Positions 35,601 to 43,418 of a stretch of 64,000 nt of DNA are shown piece by piece. Position 1 is the first letter of the stretch; each line of letters begins with the position of its first letter. This stretch comes from Panicum virgatum. Lineage: Eukaryota; Streptophyta; Magnoliopsida; Poales; Poaceae. Below the pieces are notes generated by a model that saw only the letters and a list, made by a program, of their open reading frames with translations, was not told the DNA's origin and did not search any database. The position numbers and the translations under genes were made by a program. The stretch lies in the NCBI RefSeq assembly GCF_016808335.1, contig NC_053148.1, positions 16,830,433 to 16,894,432 on the forward strand. The letters are read 5' to 3'.

Positions 35601-38600
35601 CTCACGACCTGGAGGCGCAGTTGCACCTCGCGTGCGACGACGGCGAGCCTCGGTCTTTCGAAGAGGCCGAGGGACACGTGGCATGGCGTGCCGCGATGCA
35701 GTCGGAGATGGATGCGGTTGTGAAGAACCACACCTGGGAGCTTGCCGATCTCCCTCGCGGTCACCGTGCGATCACCTTTAAGTGGGTGTTCAAGCTGAAG
35801 AGGGATGAAGCCAGTGCCATCATCAAGCACAAGGCTCGTCTGGTGGCACGAGGTTTTGTGAAGCAGGAGGAGGTTGACGATGCCTTTGCTCCCGTGGCAC
35901 GGATGGAGTCCGTGCGACTTCTTGCGCTGGCTGCCCAGGAGGGCTGGCGCGTCCATCACATGGACGTCAAGTCGGTGTTCCTCAACGGCGACTTGAAGGA
36001 GGAGGTCTACGTGCACCAGCCGCCGGGATTCGCTATCCCCGGCAAGGAGGGTAAGGTGCTACGTCTGCGCAAGGCCCTCTATGGCTTGCGGTAGGCCGTA
36101 AGGGTGTGGAACGTCAAGCTGGACTCCACGCTCAAGGGGGATGGGCTTCGAGCAAAGCTCGCACGAGGCGGCCATCTATCGGCGGGGCAATGGCGACAAT
36201 GCCCTACTGGTGGGTGTCTACGTCGACGACTTGTGATCACCGGCACCAAGGATGCGGAGGTGGTGGCGTTCAAGGAGGAGATGAAGGCCACCTTTCAGAT
36301 GAGCGACCTGGGGCCTCTCTCCTTCTACTTGGGGATCGAGGTGCACCAGGACGACTCCGGGATCACACTTCGACAGACCGCCTACGCCAAGCGCGTCGTT
36401 GAGCTAGCTGGACTCACCGGCTGCAACCCAGCCCTCACTCCGATGGAGGAGCGGCTGAAGCTGAGCTGTGACAGCACGACGGAGGAGGTGGACGCTACGC
36501 AGTACCGGCGCCTTGTGGGGAGCCTCCGCTACCTCGCCCACACACGGCCGGACTTGGCGTTCTCCGTCGGCTACGTTAGTCAGTTCATGCAGCGACCGAC
36601 GACGGAGCACCAGCAGGCCGTGAAGAGGATCATCCGCTATGTTGCGGGGACTTTCGACCACGGTCTCCACTATCCGAGGTGCCCTGGGGCGGCACACTTT
36701 GTCGGGTACAGCGACAGCGACCACGCCGGCGACATCGACACCAGCAAGAGCACGAGCGAGATCCTCTTCTTCATCGGCGAGTGCCTCGTTAGCTGGCAGT
36801 CGATCAAGCAGCAGGTGGTGGCCTTGTCCAGCTGCGAGGCCGAGTACATAGCGGCCTCCACTGCTTCGACTCAGGCGCTCTGGCTTGCTCGACTGCTTGG
36901 TGATCTCCTTGGCAGAGACACTGAAGCGGTGGAGCTGAGAGGGGACAGCAAGTCCGCTCTGGCCCTAACGAAGAACCTCGTTTTCCACGAACGGAGCAAG
37001 CACATCCGGGTGAGGTATCACTTCATCCGAGGCTGCTTGGACGAAGGAAGCATCAAGGCGGGCTACATCAACACCAAGGACCAGCTTGCGGATCTGCTCA
37101 CCAAGCCCCTTGGGAGGATAAGTTCCTTGTTGCTTTGCTCCAGGACCGGAATGGTCCAACCCTCCCACAAAACGACGGACAAGACTTAGGGGGAGAATGA
37201 AGGAATAAGTCTATGTCATCTTGGTCTTTGTGGGTCTCCACCTAGGACATCATCTAGGACAGGTTTCAGTTTTCTTTTGACTAGCATCTTTGCATGCTGC
37301 AACCCAGGTCCTTGCATGGTACCTGTGCAGCACGTTGAATGGTCCAGGACCGGAATGGTCCAACCCTCCCACAAAACGACGGACAAGACTTAGGGGGAGA
37401 ATGAAGGAATAAGTCTATGTCATCTTGGTCTTTGTGGGTCTCCACCTAGGACAGCATCTAGGACAGGTTTCAGTTTTCTTTTGACTAGCATCTTTGCATG
37501 CTGCAGCCCAGGTCCTTGCATGGTACCTGTGCAGCACGTTGAATGGTCCAGGACCGGAATGGTCCAACCCTCCCACAAAACGACGGACAAGACTTAGGGG
37601 GAGAATGAAGGAATAAGTCTATGTCATCTTGGTCTTTGTGGGTCTCCACCTAGGACAGCATCTAGGACAGGTTTCAGTTTTCTTTTGACTAGCATCTTTG
37701 CATGCTGCAGCCCAGGTCCTTGCATGGTACCTGTGCAGCACGTTGAGCACCTTAGGAGCATCTTAGACTAGTGTGCTGGCTGCCCTACAGCCCGTTGGAA
37801 GGCATGGCATCGTGTTTGAGTGAATGAAAAAAACCCAGAAAATTTCCCCAACACTGAGTGTCACCCTCTCAGCTCAATGAGAGTGAAAATTGAGCTTCTA
37901 ACAGTTGTCGCCCGGCCCAGAGAGCGCCGCTGCGGAGAACCCCGGCGTGGTGTCGATGCCACGCCACAGCACGCGCTCGCCGCTTCGCTTGAACGCCATG
38001 GTGTGCTTCGCGAAGTCCCACAAGATGGGACCAAGGGTGCCCAGCCATTGAACCCCGAGCACCATGTCGTACTCGCCGAGGGGGAGGGCGTAGAGGTCGA
38101 TGTCGAACGCCTCCCCGCCGATGCGCACGCTCTGGGCCAGGGCACGCCCCGGGGACGCGATGCGGTCGCCGTTTGCCACCGCCACCGATAGGCCAGTGTG
38201 CGCCGTCAGGTGGACGCCCGCCCGCTGCTCCATCTGGACGTCGATGTAGTTGTGCGACGAGCCGGAGTCCAGAAGGGCAACTGCCACGGCATCGCCGACG
38301 CGTACGTGGACCTTCATGGTTTGACACCCCTGCGCGCGAACGCCGGTGGCGGCGTGCAGTGAGATGCCCGGCTGGTATTGGGCGCCCGTGAGAGCCAGGC
38401 ACTCTATCTCCTCGTCCACCTCTTCGTCGTCGTCGAACCCGATCACCTCGATGACGAACAGCTTCTTGCAGCGGTGGCCCAAGCCCCCACATGACATTCC
38501 TTGTATCCTAAATATTAGTTTGATTACAGTACCATTGTTATTTACTTAGAAAAAAGAAGAAAGTAATTGTGTGATCTCTGACCCATTCTCCTAATAGGAG

Positions 38601-41600
38601 AGACGTTAAAACAGATAAGTGGAGGAAGATTTCTTTTGTTTGCGAAAAAATATTCTTTTGAATGCGACACATAGGCATTCCTGTACATTTAATTTTGAAT
38701 GCGACATATTCTTTTGAATCTTCTATACAGTGATACAAAGTTTTTGGTAGTTTGGGTAGGCTAGATACCCAACAAGAGCCACAAACTAAGAGAATGGAAA
38801 AGATAGTAATAAAATAAATTTATTACTAGTAGTCAAAGTTTGAACTGCTGTATCTGAAAATATTTTTCTCTAAGTCACCTGTAGGTGCAGAAACTATTGA
38901 ACAGTCAAATAAATCAGGTCATCACACTGCTAATAATTCCAAAAGAAGTTCCTTACAGAGTTCCAGTCAAGCAGAGAAATCTGTGGATGAAAAGAGACCT
39001 GATATTTACCCTGTGACAGGAAGTGTTGGTATAGGATCTCAAGCTCCAAAGGGGGAGCTCTCTGTTCAGAAGCAAACAATCTTCTCCAATCACAAGGCAA
39101 TAGCAAAAAACGTTGAACAGATTCTGCACCAACCTGCTAATCACTCTAGCTGCTGTGTGCCTTCAACTAAGTATATGAATACTAGACTGGACTGCCAGGT
39201 ATGTAAAGTTCCTATCACCAATATGGGAAGTTTGCTTGTTTGCGATGCCTGTGAGAGGGGCACTCACGTAAAATGCCTTCAGTATTATGGGAAACAAAGT
39301 GTGCCAAAACCTGAGTGGTATTGTCCAACATGTGTGTTACATAGTAAGGGCCAATCCCTCCCTCCAAAATATGGCAAGGTTACAAGAGCTATTGCTTTTC
39401 CAAAGACTTGTATGATCAGTGGTGCACAGCCTTCGCAGATAGCAGCAGAAAACCCAACTGAAAAGGATGGCAGTAGTAATAAAAATGTAGGAGCAAATGG
39501 AACTGTTATCAATCAAAACACCAGCAAAGTTGGCAGCAATGTGTGCAAGAGTGGTACATTGGCTTTAGATGCTACTGGTTCTAAATCACCATCTGGTGCT
39601 GAACCTCAAAAAGACATTAAACATGATGAAACCTCATCTGTAGAAAAGGAAGGAAATGGCCTACCTTGTGATGATATACATACAGAAACTGCAACATTCT
39701 GCAACAAAGTATGGAGTAATGGAGCATTGACTTATGGTTCTGGCAGTCTTTCTGGGAGGCCTCATATGCATATCAAGAGCAGTTCTTCGAGTCCAGTGAA
39801 TTATTCCACCCTGCAGGCTACAGAAATTTCAGGCATAAAGCAGGCGTACCATTCTTCCATTGTTTCTTCTGTAGAGAATTCTGAGAGCAAAGCACCAACT
39901 GATGAATTATGCCAAGAAGAAGTCACTAACAATAATCGGGTGACTTTAAATGGACATCATTGTTCTGAGCCTGAAATTATAGGGGATCGTAATGGATATG
40001 TTGGTTCCAGCACAGCTAGTATTGTTGATTGGGTTGGTGATGTCCTCAAATCTATTGACAACAAGACTTACTATAACTCTTGTAATATTGATGGCATAAT
40101 ATACAATCTTCATGATCATATTTTGATTGCCTCTGAAGGTGGCAAGTCTGGTCCGTGCAAGCTGCAGGTATATTTCCTTTCTTAGTGCTCTTTAATTACA
40201 TTGCATATTGCATGCCATGATGTTGAAAGGCCTCAGTCCCCTCGTGGTAATGCATTCTAGGTTAATTGTTTTACCTTTTCTTACAGTTACTGTGGGAAGA
40301 GCATGACTCTGGTTCTAAACTGGCAATGGTTAATCCCTATGTCTTTGGCTCAGACATTCCAGGATCTATTAGCAAAGCATGCATTGATGAAGAGGATGAG
40401 GTGAGCCAACAAACTATTGTGATGAAATTGCAAACCATGATTGGAATGTTACTTTGGATAAGATAAGTATTATGGAACCTTACATGTGCCAATACTTCTT
40501 TTAGATGACATAAGCAACTATATAATAGTGTATGAATATGCAATTATTAAATCAACAAGAAACCAACCAAAGTATAGAGATTTTATTCTTAATACTATGA
40601 AAATCTTCTGCGAGTTATTGAGATGGGATGTTTCTCATACTTGTCTTGTGGTAGTATATACTTATAAGCTTCGCATGCAGGAGGATAGTTCCTATTGTGA
40701 TAGTTTGATAAATGTTAATAACCTTCTTGATTTGCTTATTGCTGGTGTCTTCTTGCAGGTATATGGTTCAAACAATGATAGAATTTTATTATTGTCTGCT
40801 ATCTGTGGCCCTTGTGAAGTACTACATGTTGACAAGTTTAGAGAAGAGACCAAGAGAAGATGTCAGTTAGATAGTTCGGTGTGTAGGTTGCATCCGATTT
40901 TCTTCTGCAGGTCTGTTTCATATCTTTTGGTATTTTCTATTACCTTTATTTAGTCAACAAATGTATTTATTTGCAAAACTCGTTGCCCAACCCCTAACCC
41001 CTAGTGTCGCTTAAGAGTCCAAGGCTACCATGCAATGCAGTCAACCTGCGCATCAACAGAACTAAGGATTCATTAAGCTTTTATTGCATTTTGATGTCAG
41101 AGATTGTGCATTGTTGCTCTTGGGGCTACTATCGGCCAATGCCATCACCAATATCATTACCATCTTGTTGCTAACTTTTGATGGCTCCTTGCCAAGGACA
41201 TTGCCAGTACCATTGCTAGCATTGCCATTTGGCTTTGATACACTAGTATATTCCGTCAGTTCCATAAAACAAGTCATTCTAGGATTAAAAATTGTCACAA
41301 AAAAGCAAGTCACTTTACCCCATTTATGTGCATGTGCATGCAACAATCAATAAGTGCTAAATATGGCTAATAGATGGGGGCAAATAAGGTCATTTCACCT
41401 CCTTATTAATCTATCATAAAATTGTTAGAATGACTTACTTTTTAGGATGGAGGAGTCATCACATTTGCTTCAGTAGCTTCTGCTATCAGAAAAAGAAACT
41501 AATCACTATGCTGCAATGCTCCTAGGGATTTCATTGCTTCTGAATTATTTGTTTTATTAAAAGAAACTAATCTCTATGCTACAACAATCCAAGGATTGTT

Positions 41601-42123
41601 GCTGTGGTTATTATTTTTGGTTTGGCCTTAATTTTGCTTAGTCTGTTGACTCCGTTAGCTGTTCCTTGGCTATGAGTGGGAGGCCAGTGGCATTTATTCA
41701 TCAGTTTAAGTACAGAAGATGTTTACCTCGGAAGCTCTTAATCCTGCACCGTTGTTTTCGCCTGTCTTAAACTAGTCTTTTTCCCCACACAAAAGTTTTG
41801 GTCCATATTAATTTAAAAGTACAAGTTACTTCAATAGTTCGTTTCTACATGTACATTTGCAAACTTTTATTTTTGATGTTGAATATGTTTAGTTTGAATA
41901 TTTGCCATGAGAAAGCAATGCAAATTTTGTTTGGCTCACATGGAATTTTTATGCTTTTACTGCAATGGTTCTTCACCCCCCTTCTCCCCAACTTGTAATG
42001 ATATTCATTACAAAAGTTCACACCAGTATAATTAATTACCATGGTTGATTGACGTTATTTTTCAGGTGGAACTATGATGATTCCACAAGCAGTTTCTATC
42101 AAGATTATAATGTTGACAATTAG
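20690..42123 (+). CDS. PHD-finger and BAH-domain nuclear protein, six exons, 743 aa
   Basis: Exons are 20690-21016, 22017-22314, 38885-40167, 40287-40400, 40759-40910 and 42066-42123. All junctions are GT-AG, phases 0, 1, 0, 0 and 2 match, and the total is 2232 nt with no stop. The basic N-terminus ([12 protein letters not shown]) and conserved segment [19 protein letters not shown] precede a Ser/Thr-rich linker. A C4HC3 PHD finger sits at about residues 312-358 (CQVC, CDAC, H-x2-C, CPTC) and a BAH domain at about 605-735 ([42 protein letters not shown]). This matches the plant RING/FYVE/PHD-BAH proteins such as the Arabidopsis At3g20280 type. A chromatin-reader role is inferred from the domains. 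Intron 2 is about 16.6 kb because of nested retrotransposons. Exon 3 holds PHD and most of the linker, so correct splicing of that intron is essential. Confidence 0.9.
21235..21396. mobile_element. hAT-type MITE in intron 1 of the PHD-BAH gene (162 bp)
   Basis: A near-perfect palindrome: TAGAGGTGCAAATTGGTGAC at the left is inverted at the right as GTCACCAATTAACACCCCTA. The flanks carry an exact 8-bp duplication CCTTGTGC (21227-21234 and 21397-21404), the hAT size. The interior pairs over almost its whole length (AACCCTATTTAGTTCAAA and its complement). Confidence 0.88.
22340..22469 (-). repeat. 3' LTR of the intron Copia
   Basis: 130 bp, almost identical to 27881-28010. The outer TG is mutated to TA. 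It lies next to the TSD CCCAC. Confidence 0.92.
22483..26960 (-). pseudogene. Copia gag-pol polyprotein gene, nearly complete, interrupted
   Basis: One original frame running right to left. Gag (from 26960, or from an inner ATG near 26927) has [17 protein letters not shown] and a CCHC knuckle ([14 protein letters not shown]). The protease has its active Asp in [12 protein letters not shown] (usually DSGA; here DSSA). The integrase has an H-x-H / C-x2-C segment ([12 protein letters not shown]) and SDVWGP. RT has [12 protein letters not shown] and LILYVDDMI. RNase H has SRSSAEAEL. Lesions: TAA at about 26403, a one-base frameshift near 25610, a stop near 25429, TGA at 23776 and TAG at 22657. 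The tail ends with a stop at 22483. Most domains are intact, so the insertion is fairly recent but not autonomous. Confidence 0.9.
27669..27682 (-). promoter_or_regulatory. Second primer-binding-site-like sequence in the Copia leader
   Basis: On the element strand the leader reads CCTAACA followed by TGGTATACAGAGCC, a good match to the initiator tRNA-Met primer site and preceded by an LTR-like TAACA end. It lies 198 bp downstream of the real LTR boundary, so the leader contains an LTR-PBS-like junction in addition to the one at 27880. Confidence 0.6.
27881..28010 (-). repeat. 5' LTR of the intron Copia
   Basis: 130 bp, TGTTATGAATAACACTTG to ACATCTAACA on the plus strand. On the element strand it is followed at once by TGGTTCAAAGCC, a degenerate initiator-tRNA-Met primer-binding site. 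Confidence 0.92.
28016..28756. other. Original intron 2 sequence between two retrotransposons
   Basis: AT-rich sequence with no coding frame, lying between the TSDs of the Copia (CCCAC) and the Gypsy (TTCCT). With 22315-22339 and 38502-38884 it makes up the ancestral intron, about 1.15 kb once the insertions are removed. Confidence 0.75.
28762..29079 (-). repeat. 3' LTR of the chromodomain Gypsy
   Basis: 318 bp with terminal inverted TGTCA/TGACA. It contains the end of the pol frame (stop at 29019) and a TATATAA-like word at about 28950. Confidence 0.88.
31904..32226 (+). repeat. 5' LTR of the nested Copia
   Basis: 323 bp. Contains a TATA box TATAAAAG at 32095-32102 and ends CTTCTAACA just before the primer site. 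This is the only LTR copy of this element that still has the TATA box. Confidence 0.92.
32095..32102 (+). promoter_or_regulatory. TATA box in the 5' LTR of the nested Copia
   Basis: TATAAAAG lies about 190 bp into the LTR, the expected U3 position. The corresponding segment is deleted from the 3' LTR. Confidence 0.65.
32229..32241 (+). promoter_or_regulatory. Primer-binding site of the nested Copia
   Basis: TGGTATCAGGGCC, two bases after the LTR, complementary to the 3' end of initiator tRNA-Met apart from one mismatch. Confidence 0.8.
32444..37189 (+). pseudogene. Nested Copia gag-pol, broken
   Basis: Gag starts at 32444 with an unusual Ala/Glu/Arg-rich coiled-coil-like N-terminus (about 120 residues) and a Gly-rich stretch, then a conventional gag core ([17 protein letters not shown]) and a CCHC knuckle ([14 protein letters not shown]). 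Protease: [12 protein letters not shown]. Integrase: C-x2-C ([10 protein letters not shown]), LRTDNGG and [35 protein letters not shown] and [10 protein letters not shown]. RNase [20 protein letters not shown]. Lesions: frameshift in the G run near 33620, frameshift near 34750, TAG at 34904, stop near 35197, TAG at 36092 and frameshift near 36140. No part could make a complete polyprotein. Confidence 0.9.
37134..37903 (+). repeat. 204-bp tandem array at the PPT/3'-LTR junction plus final LTR
   Basis: LTR starts occur at 37198, 37402 and 37606, exactly 204 bp apart. Each of the first two units holds only about the first 140 bp of the LTR (to GCAGCACGTTGA), then about 64 bp of the pre-LTR region (ATGGTCCAGG to the purine tract GGGGGAGAA). 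The third start continues to the true LTR end at 37903. The final LTR lacks a 25-26 bp block containing the TATA box, between short CCC repeats. Confidence 0.9.
38502..38884. other. Remaining intron 2 sequence before exon 3 of the PHD-BAH gene
   Basis: AT-rich, non-coding, ending at the acceptor CACCTGTAG (38884). No insertion is visible in this stretch. Confidence 0.7.
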
Positions 42124-42528
42124 ATGGGTTCCTGGCAGTCTTTTATGTGAAAGAGTTGTCCCAATGTCAAATGCTGGGAGAAGCTTAAATCGGATTTTTG
42201 ATCCATCGCCTTGATCTGAAACTTGAGCTCCGGGGATAATCAGACATCAGATTTTGTTCATGCAACCCTAACTCTTTGACCCCAGCTCCATGCTACGATG
42301 CATGCAACAATTGATAAGAGGTTTTCCCACTTCTCTTTGGCAGGTCTTGTAAAGTTTGGGAGAAGTGTGGAAAGAAGAGGCTGCTGAGCCCTATTATGCT
42401 GTATTTAATATCAATCCGTAGATGTTCCTTATGTACCATAATATGCTATATCCCTCCTCCCTGTAATTAGGTTGCGTTATGTAAGTCTGTAAGCTGTCAG
42501 GTTGCTTAGACGGAGTTTTGGTGTTTTA
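42124..42528 (+). other. 3' UTR of the PHD-BAH gene
   Basis: Non-coding sequence after the stop at 42121-42123. AT-rich words suitable for polyadenylation signals occur near 42400-42480, but no single site can be chosen. Confidence 0.5.
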
Positions 42529-42711
42529 GGCCCCGTTCGGGTCCAAATGCTAATAGGTGAAAGTACTAAACTTTAGCACTAGTGTATCCAAATAGAAATG
42601 CTAACAGAGCGGACTAAAGTTTAGCTAAGACTTAAAAACTTTTGATAAAGATATGAGTGTTAATAGGTGCTAAAGTTTAGCATTTAATTTTAGCAGCTTC
42701 AAACGTACCCT
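42529..42711. mobile_element. PIF/Harbinger-type MITE (183 bp)
   Basis: Starts GGCCCCGTTCGGGTCC and ends CAAACGTACCC, a rough inverted pair, flanked by TTA on both sides (42526-42528 and 42712-42714), the Harbinger/Tourist target. Inner words AAACTTTAGCAC and CTAAAGTTTAGC pair across the element. The right end is diverged, so boundaries are moderately certain. Confidence 0.65.
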
Positions 42712-42714
42712 TAC

Positions 42715-43415
42715 CTGTGGCCGCCTGCATTCACCTGTTGTCATGTATAGCACCGAATCAAATTGGATGTACAAGATGTTGGGCTGATGAAATTTGGCCG
42801 GCCACTTCCTATTTCTAACCCCGAGGGCTAAACGAATCGGATCCTCTTCACGTCATGCTTCTTAACTGTATTCTGCGGTCATTGCATCTCCGTCGTCCGT
42901 TGAGATCCTACAGCTCATTGAAGTGGCTGCCAACGTTTCCAATCTTCTCCATAACTCCACTTCGATTGAAAGGGACCAAACCAACAAACTTTACACGGAA
43001 ACAGAAGTTATCTGACCTAAAGCTTTTTTTTTTTTGAAAAAAATCTGACGTGCTGGGGCTCGGCCCAACAAGAACGTCGTCTGTCATGACATTATGACAT
43101 CAACCATGGAGCTGAGATACTTAGTTGATTAGCTTCTTGTCGTGCAAGGAAGCCGTCTAGTCGGTTCAAAATTTGAACCCGACCATAAACCAAATCGTGC
43201 GTACTCATACATATACTAACTCTATGAGTCACATCGAATCATTGCAAATGCACATGAATAGCTAAACCCACAAGGTTTTTCTTTGAAACTAGGAACAGAG
43301 CAATCCAATTAAGACCTCCAGTAACGTTTTCAAATAGATACAGCATGGTGACGACCGCATGGCAAACCAAACCATAGAGGGATACACGTAAACCTGACAA
43401 TGGTTTGGGTGGAAC
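42715..43415. other. No gene recognised
   Basis: Mixed-composition spacer with a poly(T) run near 43024. Only short chance open frames. Ends at the CAG duplication of the CACTA element. Confidence 0.5.
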
Positions 43416-43418
43416 CAG

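Larger units (their letters stand above)
31904..37903 (+). mobile_element. Copia element nested in the Gypsy (6000 bp)
   Basis: 5' LTR 31904-32226 (323 bp, TGAAGGAATAAG...CTTCTAACA) and terminal 3' LTR 37606-37903 (298 bp). The TSD is GTTGT (31899-31903 and 37904-37908). A primer site TGGTATCAGGGCC lies at 32229-32241 and the purine tract AGGGGGAGAA just before 37198. Two extra partial LTR-plus-leader units (204-bp period) sit between pol and the final LTR. The LTRs differ by about ten substitutions by eye, plus a 25-26 bp deletion that removes the TATA box from the 3' copy. The coding region is complete in layout but broken. Confidence 0.93.
29019..38478 (-). pseudogene. Gypsy pol: protease, RT, RNase H, integrase, chromodomain
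   Basis: The 5' part (38478-37904) starts at the knuckle tail GHRCKKLF and holds the aspartic protease ([12 protein letters not shown]). Coding resumes on the far side of the inserted Copia at 31903 in the same frame. RT: IRLKRG...[20 protein letters not shown]. RNase [17 protein letters not shown]. Integrase: H-x-H/C-x2-C zinc finger (CSVCQRN), [16 protein letters not shown] and the Glu in DGQLEATHK. Chromodomain: [21 protein letters not shown] and FPHFQLEDE. Lesions: TAG near 31242, frameshifts near 30650 and at the C run 30430-30440, and TAG near 30168. The stop codon falls inside the 3' LTR. The chromodomain would have guided integration to particular chromatin. Confidence 0.9.
28762..38496 (-). 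mobile_element. Chromodomain Gypsy element, 5'-deleted and split by a Copia
   Basis: The 3' LTR is 28762-29079 (318 bp; TGTCATGTGG...GTGACA on the element strand). A 5-bp TSD TTCCT flanks the whole insertion (28757-28761 and 38497-38501). The purine tract GGGAGGGAGAGA lies at about 29080-29092. At the 5' end only the first 18 bp of the LTR remain (38479-38496), fused directly to the end of the gag zinc-knuckle region, so most of the 5' LTR, the primer site and gag are gone. Protease, RT, RNase H, integrase and a C-terminal chromodomain follow. A plus-strand Copia (31904-37903) interrupts it between protease and RT with its own TSD. Confidence 0.92.

Noticed and set aside
38983..42123. A separate PHD-BAH gene starting at 38983
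   Set aside because: The open frame extends upstream to the acceptor at 38884 in the phase that matches the donor at 22314. The conserved N-terminal region at 20690 fits the same protein family, so one long gene is the better model.
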